The notes beneath the pieces are model-generated. The model was not told where the DNA came from and searched no databases. It worked only from the letters and a program-made list of their open reading frames with translations. The translations under genes were made by a program, and so were the position numbers. From Jiangella sp. DSM 45060 (GTDB lineage Bacteria > Actinomycetota > Actinomycetes > Jiangellales > Jiangellaceae), in assembly GCF_900105175.1 (NCBI RefSeq), contig NZ_LT629771.1:2108001-2172000 (forward strand): a stretch of DNA of 64,000 nucleotides, read 5' to 3'. Positions 1-8,917 of the stretch are shown piece after piece (the first letter of the stretch is position 1; the number at the start of each line of letters is the position of its first letter).

Positions 1-1
1 C

Positions 2-2548
2 GAGGACGGCGAGGCGGTGCTGCGGACCGACGTCGACGGGGAGCAGCGGCGGCGCACCGTGTCCGACTTCGCCGGCGACCTGCCGCTGTCGGTGTCGGTG
101 GAGTATCGGCTCGACGGCGAGGTCGTCGACGCCGGGGACGTGGTGGGGGAGTCGGGCGAGCTGGAGGTGCGCTACCGGGTCGTCAACGAGACCGGCGAGA
201 AGCGCGAGATCGAGTACGACGACGGCACCGGCACCATGGTGACCACCGAGGAGGAGGTCTACGTCCCGATGGTGGGGACGATGACCACGACGCTCCCGTC
301 GTCGTTCACCAGCGTCCGCTCCGGCGAGGCGAACATGGGCGGCGACGGCCGCGGCGGCACGCGGCTGACGTACGCGCTGACGCTGTTCCCGCCGATCGGC
401 TCGGCCGAGCAGGAGTTCGGCTACACCGCCGTCATCGAGGACGGCATCGTCCCGGAGGCCACGCTGTCGGCGCTGCCGGTGTCGCCGCTGGACAGCCCGA
501 CCTACGCGACCGGCGTGTCCGGGTACGAGGGCGGCATCGAGTCCGGCGTCGCGCTCACCGAGGGCGCGCAGACCATCGACGAGAACCTGCTGCGGCTGCG
601 TGACGGCGCCGCCGACCTGCTCGGCGGGCTGATCCAGCTGCGCAACGGCGCGCAGGAGCTGAGCACCGGGCTGTCCGACCAGGCCGCGCCGGGCGCGCGT
701 GAACTGGCGGACGGGCTCGGCGACCAGCTGGCGCCGGGAGCGCGCGAGCTGCGGGCCGGCGCCCAGGAGTTCTACCAGGGCGTCAACGGCGAGCTCGCGC
801 CCGGCGCGCAGCGGCTGGCCGAGGGCGCCGGCGTGCTGGCCGACGGGCTGTCGGAGCAGCTGGTGCCGGGCGCGGGTCAGCTGGCCGACGGCGGCGAGGA
901 GCTGGCGGCGGGCCTGCAGGGACGGCTCGCGCCCGGTGCGGCGCAGCTGGAGGACGGCGCCGCCGCGGCCGCCGACGGCGCCGGCCAGCTGGCCGAGGGC
1001 CTGGAGACCGCCGGCGACCGCGCGCCCGAGCTGATCGGCGGGCTGGAGCAGGTCGGGTCCGGCCTGGACCGCGTCGACGCCGGGCTCACCCGCCTGTACG
1101 ACGGCATCGGCGGGCTGCCCGAGCAGGCACGGCCGCTGGTCGACGGCATCGACCGGCTGCGGGCCGGCATCGGCGACGTCGACGAGGACGGCACCCTGCT
1201 CGGCGGGCTGGAGGAGATCAGGGTCGGGCTGCAGGAGCGCGCGGTGCCGGCGCTGCGGCAGTTGGCCGACGGCGTCTACAACGAGTCCACCTCGGAACCC
1301 GGCGCGTACCAGCGCATCGGCTGCGCGGTGCTGGTGCTCAACGACATCCTCACCGAGCGGACCAGCGGGTTCAACGCGGCCTGCTACGGCGAGAACGCGG
1401 CGGTGCTGGGCGCGCTGCGGCCGGTCGTCGGCTACGACGTCGACGAGCTGACGCAGACCGTGCTGACGACCCTGCGCGACCAGCTGGCCGACGGCCAGAC
1501 GGGGCTGGCCAACCCGGACGACCCGCTGGACCAGGAGACGCTGTACGGCGGCCTCAACACCCTGGAAGAGGCGCTGACCAGCGGCGACGGTGTGCTGCGC
1601 GGCCTGGTGCGGCTGCAGTGCGGGCTGTCCAACCGGTCCGCGGACGTCTGCCCCCGCGACGAGCCCGGGCTGCTGCAGGGCCTGAACCTGCTCGACGAGG
1701 GCGTGGGCCAGCTGGTCAGCGGCGTGGTCGGGTCGGTGCAGGGCGGCGTCGGCGAGCCGGACGACACCCCGGCCGACGAGACGCTGCGCGGCGGCGTGAA
1801 CGGCCTGAGCGACGGCGTCGACCAGATCATCGCCGGCGGCAACGCGCTCATCTCCGGGCTCATGCAGCTCACCGACGGCGCGCACGACCTGCACGACGGC
1901 AACCTGCGGATCTTCGACGGCGCCGGCGAGCTGGCGGCGGGCGCCGAGGCGGCGGCCGACGGCGCGGGCCGGCTGGCCGACGGCGCGGGTCAGCTGGAGG
2001 ACGGCGCGACAGCGGCGGCGGACGGCGCCGGTCAGGTCGCGGACGGCGCGGGCGAGCTGGCCGACGGCGCGGACGCGGCGGCCGACGGCGCCGGGCAGAT
2101 CGCCGACGGCGCCGGTCGGCTGGCCGACGGGGCCGACGAGGCCGCCGTCGGGGCCGGGGTCCTGGCCGGTGGCCTGGAGACCGCCGCCGACGGGTCGGTG
2201 CAGATCTACGACGGCCTGCTGCAGGCCGCCCAGGGCGCGCCGCAACTCGTCGACGGCGCCCAGCGGCTGTCCACCGAGGGCGCGTCGCAGCTGGCCGACG
2301 CCGGGCAGGAGACCGCCGCCGACTTCGGCACCCGGTACGCCCTGCTCGAGGCCGGCGCCGACCGCGCGACGAACGAGGCGCTGGTCAACGGCGCGCCGGC
2401 CGGCGCGACACTGAAGACGGCGTTCACGTACGAGATCCCGGAGGTGAGCGGCGAGGGCGGCCGCAACGTCACCCGCGGCGTGCTGGCCCTGGGCGTGTTC
2501 GCGGCCGCTGCCGCCGCGGCGACGCTGCTGCGCCGGCGCCGCGCCTGA
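2..2548 (+). CDS. Heptad-repeat (xxxLxxG) membrane-anchored protein, 5'-truncated
   Basis: The reading frame is open from base 2, so the true start lies outside the window; a GTG at 17 is only the first internal start-like codon. The visible part is over 840 residues. About 175 residues of ordinary sequence are followed by long arrays of seven-residue units (Gly-Ala-x-x-Leu-Ala-Asp and variants), densest at bases 1910-2170. These resemble the x-x-x-Leu-x-x-Gly heptads of YhgE/Pip-type envelope proteins, which form long alpha-helical stalks. A non-repetitive insert with several Cys lies at about 1260-1700. One C-terminal hydrophobic helix followed by Arg-rich residues (2480-2548) anchors it in the membrane with the stalk outside. 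The multi-TM C-terminus of true YhgE is absent. Exact function is unknown; a YhgE/Pip-like envelope or export accessory role is inferred. Confidence 0.75.
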   Translation, partial: EDGEAVLRTDVDGEQRRRTVSDFAGDLPLSVSVEYRLDGEVVDAGDVVGESGELEVRYRVVNETGEKREIEYDDGTGTMVTTEEEVYVPMVGTMTTTLPSSFTSVRSGEANMGGDGRGGTRLTYALTLFPPIGSAEQEFGYTAVIEDGIVPEATLSALPVSPLDSPTYATGVSGYEGGIESGVALTEGAQTIDENLLRLRDGAADLLGGLIQLRNGAQELSTGLSDQAAPGARELADGLGDQLAPGARELRAGAQEFYQGVNGELAPGAQRLAEGAGVLADGLSEQLVPGAGQLADGGEELAAGLQGRLAPGAAQLEDGAAAAADGAGQLAEGLETAGDRAPELIGGLEQVGSGLDRVDAGLTRLYDGIGGLPEQARPLVDGIDRLRAGIGDVDEDGTLLGGLEEIRVGLQERAVPALRQLADGVYNESTSEPGAYQRIGCAVLVLNDILTERTSGFNAACYGENAAVLGALRPVVGYDVDELTQTVLTTLRDQLADGQTGLANPDDPLDQETLYGGLNTLEEALTSGDGVLRGLVRLQCGLSNRSADVCPRDEPGLLQGLNLLDEGVGQLVSGVVGSVQGGVGEPDDTPADETLRGGVNGLSDGVDQIIAGGNALISGLMQLTDGAHDLHDGNLRIFDGAGELAAGAEAAADGAGRLADGAGQLEDGATAAADGAGQVADGAGELADGADAAADGAGQIADGAGRLADGADEAAVGAGVLAGGLETAADGSVQIYDGLLQAAQGAPQLVDGAQRLSTEGASQLADAGQETAADFGTRYALLEAGADRATNEALVNGAPAGATLKTAFTYEIPEVSGEGGRNVTRGVLALGVFAAAAAAATLLRRRRA

Positions 2549-2595
2549 GGCCACGTGCCGGCACGCCCGGACGCTGGCGTGCTGCCGAGACGGGA

Positions 2596-2627
2596 GCGGG
2601 AGCGGCCCCGCCAGGAGCCGCTCCCGC
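2596..2627. terminator. Hairpin between convergent genes
   Basis: An 11-bp perfect inverted repeat (GCGGGAGCGGC, loop of 10, GCCGCTCCCGC) lies in the 94-bp gap between the convergent heptad-repeat and M14 genes. There is no T-tract, as is usual in high-GC actinobacteria. It probably terminates both genes. Confidence 0.55.
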
Positions 2628-2642
2628 CGCACCGCCGCCGGC

Positions 2643-5204
2643 TCAGCCGCCGAGGTAGAGCGCGTTGAACACCAGCTTGTAGGTGCCGTGGGTCTGCGCC
2701 CGGTGCTGGGGCCGGAAGCCGACCATCACGACCTGCCCCTCGCCGACCGCGGCCCGCACCACCGCCGACTGCCCGGCCACGATCTCGCCGCCCAGCGCGA
2801 ACCCGCTCTGCAGCAGCTCGTCCTGCGCGGCGTAGGTCGCGATCGTGTCCACGCCCGCGTCGTCGGAGCTGAACGCGTGGCTGTCGATGAAGAACGCCGA
2901 GGTGGCCTCCGGCATCCCCCACGCCACCGGGTCGGTGGTGTCGACGTCCAGGCCGACGACCGAACCGGGGATGTTCAGCTGCTCCGACGGCACGTCGGCG
3001 GTGACGTCGGTGACCGGCAGGCCGAACGCCTGGATCGGCAGCTGCGACGCCGAGTCGAACGTGAGCAGCGTGCCGCCGGCCTCGACGAACTGGCGGAGGT
3101 TCTCGATGCCGGCCGCCGTCATGCCGCCGGTGTACTCCTCCGGGAGCGAGCCGGCCCGCTGGCCGTTCTGCATGCTGCTCAACGTGGCGTCGGGCAGGAC
3201 GATGACGTCGTAGTCCTCGGCCAGGCCACCCGCGCGGACGGCGTCGTCGTGCAGCCGCGTGTAGCCGAGCTCGAAGTCGTCGAACAGGTACCGCGTCCAG
3301 CCCTCGTCCATGTTGCCGCCCCAGGCGTGGTAAAGGCCCACCCGCGGCTGCGTGACGGCCTCGGCGCCGGCCGGGGCGGCCGCGACCGCTGCCGTCGTCA
3401 CCCCCAACTCCCGCACCTCGGCGCGCAGCCGGGCGAGGGTGCCGTGTCCGGGCTCGACGAGGAAGGTGCCGGCCGGCCAGGTCCCCAGTGAGGTCTCCGT
3501 GGCCGCAGGCGCCCGCAGGACGACGTCACCGGCTTCCAGCAGGCGGTTCACCAGCGTGAAGACGTCGTTGTCGCGCGGGTCGAGCGCCCACGCGTACCCC
3601 GGGTTCGCCGGCACCTGGACGCGCGGCGGCTCGGCGACGTCCACGGGCTCGGTGCGCAGCCGCGCGTCGAGCGGCCCGTCGATCTTGTCGACCTGGACGC
3701 CCATCTGGAACGACAGCGTGTAGCCGGTGATGTCGTACGGCGGGTCCAGTGGACCGTCCGGCCCGCCGACCCGGCGCTCCGGGTAGACCTGCGGCGTCAG
3801 CATGTCCGTCAGGTGCGCCCGGAACGCCTGGGCGCCGCGGACGATCCAGCTGCCGCGCGGATACGAGCGGTCCCCGACGGTGAACGGGCGCATGGCCGCT
3901 TCGACCTCGATGCCGCCCGCACGCAGGACGTTCACCAGCTTGGCCGCGGTGGCCGCGTCGAGCTGGTCGGCCGGGATGACGTACGTCTCGTTCTCGCCGG
4001 CCTCGATGGCGTCGCGGCCCATGGCGTAGATGTTGTAGAGGAACTCGTCGGGCTTCTCGGCCACCACGTCGAGCATGCCCAGCGTGGCCGTCTGGATGTA
4101 GTCGCAGCTGTCGGAGAGGTGCCACTCGCCGCCCTCGTAGGGGCTCGGATAGAAGATCGACGGGATCCGCGTCGACTCGCCGTTGGCGAAGGTCTCGGGG
4201 AAGTCCGCCGGGTCGTAGACGCGCGGGTTCGGCGAGGCGTGCGCCGTCTCCGTCAGGATGCCGACCATGTTGTGGTAGTACGGCGCCGAGCGCAGGCCGC
4301 CGTTCCACCACATGTCGAACGTGACGTTCGAGACCGCGCCGGGCTTGTTCTCGTCGTCGAGCCGGCGCGACATGGCGCTGCCGATGAGGTTCACGCCGCG
4401 GGTGACCCGCGGGTCGATGTTCGGGTTGACCGGGTCCTCGAACGGCGGGATGAAGATGCGCGCCGGGTTGGGCGCCGTCTGGTGTGCATTGTGCATGACC
4501 TGCGGGTACCACTCGTGGAACAGTTGCTGGCCGATGTTGCGCGACTCGGCCAGGTTGAACATGTACCAGTCGCGGTTGTTGTCATGGCCGGCGTAATGCT
4601 GGTACAGCTCGGGCAGCCGCATCTCCCATGCCTCGCCGCGGTTGGCCGTGTACCAGTCGGCGAGGTAGGTCTGGCCGTCCGGGTTGATGCTCGGGACGAC
4701 GATGGTGACGACGTTGTCGCGGATGCGCTGGACGTCGGCGGCGTCGCTGTTGACGAGGTCGTAGGCGAACCGCGGCGCGAGCTGGTGCGGCGCGACCTCG
4801 GTGGTGTGGATGCCGAAGTCGACCCAGGCGATGGCCTTCCCCGACGTCGAGAGCTCGCGGGCCTCCTCCTCGTCGACGTCCTCGGCGCGGGCCAGGCGTT
4901 CGGCGATCTCGCGGTACTCCTCGACGTTCTCGAGGTTCTCCTCCGACGAGATGATCGCCATGACCTGCTCGCGGCCCTCCGTCGTGGTGCCGACGTCGAT
5001 CAGCCGCATGCGGTCGGACGCGGCGTCGAGGGTGCGGAAATAGTCGGTGACGCTTTCGTAGGTGGCGAGCCGGTAGTCGGCGCAGGGCGCCCAGCCGATC
5101 ACCGACTCCGGTGTGGGCAGCGGTGGCTGGGCGGTCGCGCCGGACGGCCAGAGCAGGCCTCCGGTCAGGATCACGACGAGAGGTATGACGAGCTTTCTTC
5201 GCAT
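2643..5204 (-). CDS. Secreted M14-family zinc carboxypeptidase-like protein
   Basis: 853 residues. The ATG at 5204 is chosen because GGAGG lies 7 bases upstream and the protein then begins with a signal peptide (Met-Arg-Arg-Lys, hydrophobic core, Ala-x-Ala near residue 25). The open frame continues well upstream, but that extension is low-complexity Arg/Pro/Gly shadow sequence. The M14 fold is indicated by the zinc motif His-Thr-Thr-Glu near residue 131, Asn-Pro-Asp-Gly in the substrate region, a Gly-His-Asp-Asn-Asn-Arg-Asp segment near 206 that should carry the third zinc ligand, and Thr-Glu-Thr-Ala-His near 320 with the likely catalytic Glu. The C-terminal third contains a glutamine-amidotransferase-like alpha/beta domain. 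Predicted extracellular metallopeptidase; the substrate is not deducible. It is transcribed divergently from the next gene. Confidence 0.85.
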   Translation of the reverse strand: MRRKLVIPLVVILTGGLLWPSGATAQPPLPTPESVIGWAPCADYRLATYESVTDYFRTLDAASDRMRLIDVGTTTEGREQVMAIISSEENLENVEEYREIAERLARAEDVDEEEARELSTSGKAIAWVDFGIHTTEVAPHQLAPRFAYDLVNSDAADVQRIRDNVVTIVVPSINPDGQTYLADWYTANRGEAWEMRLPELYQHYAGHDNNRDWYMFNLAESRNIGQQLFHEWYPQVMHNAHQTAPNPARIFIPPFEDPVNPNIDPRVTRGVNLIGSAMSRRLDDENKPGAVSNVTFDMWWNGGLRSAPYYHNMVGILTETAHASPNPRVYDPADFPETFANGESTRIPSIFYPSPYEGGEWHLSDSCDYIQTATLGMLDVVAEKPDEFLYNIYAMGRDAIEAGENETYVIPADQLDAATAAKLVNVLRAGGIEVEAAMRPFTVGDRSYPRGSWIVRGAQAFRAHLTDMLTPQVYPERRVGGPDGPLDPPYDITGYTLSFQMGVQVDKIDGPLDARLRTEPVDVAEPPRVQVPANPGYAWALDPRDNDVFTLVNRLLEAGDVVLRAPAATETSLGTWPAGTFLVEPGHGTLARLRAEVRELGVTTAAVAAAPAGAEAVTQPRVGLYHAWGGNMDEGWTRYLFDDFELGYTRLHDDAVRAGGLAEDYDVIVLPDATLSSMQNGQRAGSLPEEYTGGMTAAGIENLRQFVEAGGTLLTFDSASQLPIQAFGLPVTDVTADVPSEQLNIPGSVVGLDVDTTDPVAWGMPEATSAFFIDSHAFSSDDAGVDTIATYAAQDELLQSGFALGGEIVAGQSAVVRAAVGEGQVVMVGFRPQHRAQTHGTYKLVFNALYLGG

Positions 5205-5384
5205 GGGTGACCTCCGGGACGCATGGGGCGGACACGCCTGATACTGGGAGTAATTCAGTACCGCAAGGAGGGAGTCAACGGCTTTGAGCGCCGTTTGAGG
5301 TTCCGGTGTGGGTCGATTCGTCCCCGGCGGCGCGCCCGCGCGGCTATGCTCGCGGCAAGGTCGATCATGCGGGGAGGAGCTGGT

Positions 5385-7436
5385 GTGACCGCCCCGCAGA
5401 CCCTTCCCGGCGCCGACGCGCCGCCGGACAGCGGCGCGAGGCACCGCCGCGCCCACCGCGGCGACTGGATCCTGCTGACGTGGTGCGCCCTGCTCACCGC
5501 GGCCATGCTGGGGCCGCTGGCCGCGCCCGGTCACGTGCTGTCGTACGACATGGTGGCCGTGCCCGACCAAGCGCTGCTGCCGTCGTCCGTCGGGCTGAGC
5601 AGCGCGATGCCGCGGGCGGTGCCGCTGGACGCCGCCGTCGCGATCCTCGACTCCGTCCTCACCGGGCAGGTGCTGCAGAAGCTGGCGCTGGCCGGCATCG
5701 TGCTCGGCGCGGCGCTGGGGGCCGGGCTGGCGCTGCCGACGGTCCGGACGGGGACACGGCTGGTCGCGGCGTCGGCCTACGCGTGGAACGCCTACGTGTT
5801 CGAGCGGCTGGTCATCGGGCACTGGCCGACGCTGATCGCGTACGCCGCGCTGCCGTGGCTGCTGATCCTGGGCCGCCGGGTGCGCCGCGGCCGCACGTCC
5901 GCCCTCGCACCGGCCGTCCTCCTCGTCGGGGTGTCCGCGCTGACGCCGACCGGCGGGCTGCTCGCGGGGGCGCTGTTCGGCCTGCTCGTGCTCGTTCCGG
6001 GCGGCCGGCACCCGCGGCGGGTCCGGGTCGTGAGCACCGTCGCCGTGCTCGCGCTGCAGGCGCCGTGGATCGTCCCGTCCGTCCTGCGCCCCGACCCCGC
6101 GGTGTCCGACCCGGCCGGCGTCGCGGCGTTCGCGGCCGCGTCCGACTCGCCGCTGGGGCTGCTCGGCAGCCTGCTGACGCTCGGCGGCATCTGGAACGAG
6201 GGCGCGGTGCCCGACAGCCGGGCGCTGCCGTCGGCGCTGGCGCTGACGGTGGTGCTGCTGGCGCTCGCGGTGTTCGGCGCGACGGAGCTGCGCCGCCACC
6301 TGGGCCGCGCGGAGCTGGCGACGCTGGGCGCGCTGGCCGCCGCCGGGTTCGCCGTCGCGGTCAGCAGCGCGCTGCCCGGCGGCGACGCCGTCCTGGAGTG
6401 GCTGGTGGCAGAGGTGCCCGGCGGCGGGCTGATCCGCGACGGCCAGAAGTTCCTCGCCTGGTACGCGCTGCTGGTCGCGCTCGCCGCGGCCGCCGGCGCC
6501 GCCCGGGTGGCCGGCATCGTCGCGAGGCGCGCGAGTGTGTCGGTGCCCGCCCGTAAGGTGGGTGGCCCACCCGGCCGGGCGGGGTCTGGCGTCGCCGTCG
6601 CGCCGAACGCGGCAGCGGACGCCGCCCAGATCGCTGCGGGCGCCGGCCGGCCGACTCCCGCCGTCGCCGTCGCGCCGAACGCGGCAGCAGACGCCGCCCG
6701 CGTTGCCGCGGGTGCTGGCCGGCCCGCCCCCGCCGCCGCGAGGCGCGCGAGTGTGTCGGTGCCCGCCCGTAAGGTGGGTGGCCCACCCGGCCGGGCGGGG
6801 TCTGGCGTCGCCGTCGCCGTCGCGCTCACCGCGGCGCTGTTGCCCGTCGCCGCGCTGCCCGACCTCGTCTGGGGCGCGGCCGGCCGGCTCGAGCCGTCGC
6901 ACTACCCGGCCGCCTGGGCCGATGTCCGGGCGGCCGTCGACGCCGGCCACGGCGACGTCGTGGTGCTGCCGTACCAGCCGTTCCGCCGGTTCCCGTGGGC
7001 CGGTGACCGCACGGTGCTCGACCCCGCGCCGCGCTACCTCGACGCCGAGGTCGTGGTGCCCGACGCGCTGCCCGTCGGCGACACCGTGGTGCCGGGGGAG
7101 GACCGCCGGGCCGCCGCGGTGGCGGACGCCCTCGAGAACGACGACGCGGCGACCAGGCTGGCCGCCCTCGGCGTCGGCTGGGTGGTCGTCGAGCGGGACA
7201 CCCCGGGGACGGTTCCGGACGGACTCCTCGAATCGCTCGAATCGGTCGATATCAACGGGACGTTCGACCTCTATCGCGTTCCCGGCGACATCGGCACATG
7301 GACCCGCATTCCGCCCGCTCCGCCAGTCATCGTCGCCGATATCGTCTTTTCGGTCATTCTCGCCGTCGCATCGGCTGATGTTGCCCGAAACGCCTTCTCC
7401 CGCCGACGGCGGTCGTTACGCTCCCAAGAGTCGTGA
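5385..7436 (+). CDS. Multi-spanning membrane protein of the envelope-glycan locus
   Basis: 683 residues. The GTG at 5385 is preferred because GGAGGA sits just upstream; the longer frame from 5223 has no comparable site. Residues 25-370 contain many hydrophobic helices, as in GT-C type polyprenyl-sugar glycosyltransferases. After the membrane part comes a soluble C-terminal region of about 200 residues, ending in a last hydrophobic stretch. Its position beside a DUF2613 peptide, a GT4 glycosyltransferase, a methyltransferase and an AftD-like enzyme resembles mycobacterial membrane protein Rv0226c and its neighbourhood; that equivalence is by context, not alignment. Odd: residues 379-477 are an Ala/Gly/Pro-rich repeat cassette with two identical 81-bp direct repeats in frame. 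Confidence 0.72.
   Translation: MTAPQTLPGADAPPDSGARHRRAHRGDWILLTWCALLTAAMLGPLAAPGHVLSYDMVAVPDQALLPSSVGLSSAMPRAVPLDAAVAILDSVLTGQVLQKLALAGIVLGAALGAGLALPTVRTGTRLVAASAYAWNAYVFERLVIGHWPTLIAYAALPWLLILGRRVRRGRTSALAPAVLLVGVSALTPTGGLLAGALFGLLVLVPGGRHPRRVRVVSTVAVLALQAPWIVPSVLRPDPAVSDPAGVAAFAAASDSPLGLLGSLLTLGGIWNEGAVPDSRALPSALALTVVLLALAVFGATELRRHLGRAELATLGALAAAGFAVAVSSALPGGDAVLEWLVAEVPGGGLIRDGQKFLAWYALLVALAAAAGAARVAGIVARRASVSVPARKVGGPPGRAGSGVAVAPNAAADAAQIAAGAGRPTPAVAVAPNAAADAARVAAGAGRPAPAAARRASVSVPARKVGGPPGRAGSGVAVAVALTAALLPVAALPDLVWGAAGRLEPSHYPAAWADVRAAVDAGHGDVVVLPYQPFRRFPWAGDRTVLDPAPRYLDAEVVVPDALPVGDTVVPGEDRRAAAVADALENDDAATRLAALGVGWVVVERDTPGTVPDGLLESLESVDINGTFDLYRVPGDIGTWTRIPPAPPVIVADIVFSVILAVASADVARNAFSRRRRSLRSQES
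6521..6817 (+). repeat. In-gene repeat cassette: two identical 81-bp direct repeats flanking a duplicated unit
   Basis: Bases 6521-6601 and 6737-6817 are identical and 216 bp apart, so the reading frame is kept. Between them a unit encoding about 24 residues (VAVAPNAAADAA...GAGRP) occurs twice with a few changes. Each 81-bp repeat contains GTGTCGGTG-N8-TAAGGT (6537-6559 and 6753-6775) followed by a G/C palindrome (GGTGGG...CCCACC). A related sequence occurs at 24422-24444 on the other strand, so the unit is a dispersed repeat. Confidence 0.85.
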
Positions 7437-7467
7437 TTTCCGCACCGCTCGAGGAGTACCAGAGTTC

Positions 7468-7611
7468 ATGGGCAATTTCGGAGGCGTTGTCGCCGCCATT
7501 GTGGGAGTGGTGCTCGCCGGGCTGACCGTCGTCACCGCCGTGAACGTGAGCCAACCGAGCGACGCGGACGACGTCAGTCACGAAGAACTGATCAACTACG
7601 ACGACAACTGA
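7468..7611 (+). CDS. DUF2613-like small membrane peptide
   Basis: 47 residues: one N-terminal hydrophobic helix (about residues 6-27) and an acidic tail ending Tyr-Asp-Asp-Asn. GAGGAG lies 11 bases before the ATG. The form (tiny, one TM, next to an AftD-like gene) fits the DUF2613 family, whose mycobacterial member Rv0236A sits beside aftD. The family's function is not established. It lies 31 bp after the membrane protein and 18 bp before the GT4 gene, so it is probably co-transcribed. The family call rests on size, topology and context. Confidence 0.65.
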   Translation: MGNFGGVVAAIVGVVLAGLTVVTAVNVSQPSDADDVSHEELINYDDN

Positions 7612-7629
7612 CGTCACCCCCATAACACC

Positions 7630-8874
7630 GTGCATTCTCCAGAGACGCTGGTCGAGTCGCGCCCATTGCGCGTCGTGCTGCTCAACTGGCGCGACACCAC
7701 CCACCCGGAGGGTGGCGGCTCTGAACGCTACGTGGAGAACGTCGCCGCGGGCCTGGCCGCCGCCGGGCACGACGTGACGTTCTTCTGTGCGGCCCATCCG
7801 GGCGCGCCGAAGGTGGAGCGGCGCGACGGCTACCGGATCGTCCGGCGCGGCGGGAAGTTCACCGTTTACGCGCACGCGGTCCGGATGCTGGCCAGCGGGG
7901 CACTCGGACGGCCCGACGTGATCGTCGATGTGCAGAACGGCATCCCGTTCTGGAGCCGCCTGGCCGTCCGGTGCCCCGTGGTCGTCCTCGTCCACCACGT
8001 CCACCGCGAGCAGTGGGGGGTCGTCTACGGCCGCGCCACCGCCCGCCTGGGCTGGTGGCTGGAGTCCCGGCTCGCGCCCCGCGTCTACCGCGACTCCCGT
8101 TACGTCACCGTCTCGGAGATCACCCGGACGGAACTCGCCGCGCTCGGGGTCGGTCCCGGGCGAGTGGACGTCGTCCACAACGGCACCGCGCCGGCACCGG
8201 CCACCACGACGCAGCGCTCTGACCAGCCGCGTATCTGCGTCCTCGGCCGCCTGGTGCCGCACAAGCGGGTCGAACACGCCCTCCAGGTCGCGGCCCGGCT
8301 CCGCGCGAGCCGGCCGGGCCTGCGGGTCAGCGTCATCGGCGACGGCTGGTGGTCGGACCGCCTGACGGCCGAGGCGAAGCGGCTGGGCGTCGACGACATC
8401 ACCGACTTCCTCGGCTTCGTCGACGAGCGGGCCAAGCACGCCGAGCTGGCCCGCAGCTGGCTCATGCTGGCGCCGTCGGTGAAGGAGGGCTGGGGGCTGA
8501 CCGTCGTCGAGGCGGCTCAGCACCAGGTGCCCACCATCGGCTACCGCAACGCGGGCGGCCTGGCCGAGTCGATCGTCGACGGCGCCACCGGCCTGCTCGC
8601 CGACGACCTCGACGGCCTCACCGCGGCCACCGACGAGCTGCTCGGCGACGGCGTCCGCCGCACCGCGCTGGGCCGTGCGGCCGCCGCCCGCGCCGCCACG
8701 TTCACGTGGGACCAGACGGTCCGCTCGTGGGACGCGCTGCTGCGCCGCACCGTCGCCGAGGAGGCCGCCGAGCGGTCCGCTCGCCGGGTCGCCGCGGTCA
8801 CGTCCGGCGTCGCGCTGGACCCGCACCGGGTGCCGGTCATGGCCGAGGCGGGTCCGTTCTTCCGCCAGTCGTGA
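7630..8874 (+). CDS. GT4-family glycosyltransferase
   Basis: 414 residues from a GTG at 7630; no strong Shine-Dalgarno is visible and no better in-frame start is near. The N-terminal half has the GT-B acceptor-domain pattern (the Gly-rich segment GGGSERYVENVAAGLAAAGH near residue 24). The C-terminal half has the nucleotide-sugar domain: RICVLGRLVPHKR near 200 and the KEGWGLTVVEAAQHQVPTIGYR segment near 285-310, which carries the retaining-GT4 E-x7-E-type signature. Expected to transfer a sugar from an NDP-sugar in the cytoplasm, here probably to a lipid-linked envelope-glycan intermediate. The gene sits between the DUF2613 peptide and a methyltransferase, as with Rv0225/Rv0224c in mycobacteria. 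Donor and acceptor are unknown. Confidence 0.85.
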   Translation: MHSPETLVESRPLRVVLLNWRDTTHPEGGGSERYVENVAAGLAAAGHDVTFFCAAHPGAPKVERRDGYRIVRRGGKFTVYAHAVRMLASGALGRPDVIVDVQNGIPFWSRLAVRCPVVVLVHHVHREQWGVVYGRATARLGWWLESRLAPRVYRDSRYVTVSEITRTELAALGVGPGRVDVVHNGTAPAPATTTQRSDQPRICVLGRLVPHKRVEHALQVAARLRASRPGLRVSVIGDGWWSDRLTAEAKRLGVDDITDFLGFVDERAKHAELARSWLMLAPSVKEGWGLTVVEAAQHQVPTIGYRNAGGLAESIVDGATGLLADDLDGLTAATDELLGDGVRRTALGRAAAARAATFTWDQTVRSWDALLRRTVAEEAAERSARRVAAVTSGVALDPHRVPVMAEAGPFFRQS

Positions 8875-8917
8875 CGATTCGGCCCGAGCGCCACTGTATG
8901 TGTCGTAATGTGCGGAC

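Noticed and set aside
5205-6950. Upstream extension of the M14 frame on the minus strand (frame open to 6950)
   Set aside because: The extension is Arg/Gly/Pro low-complexity, antisense to a clear membrane-protein gene, and a signal peptide with a good Shine-Dalgarno starts at 5204.
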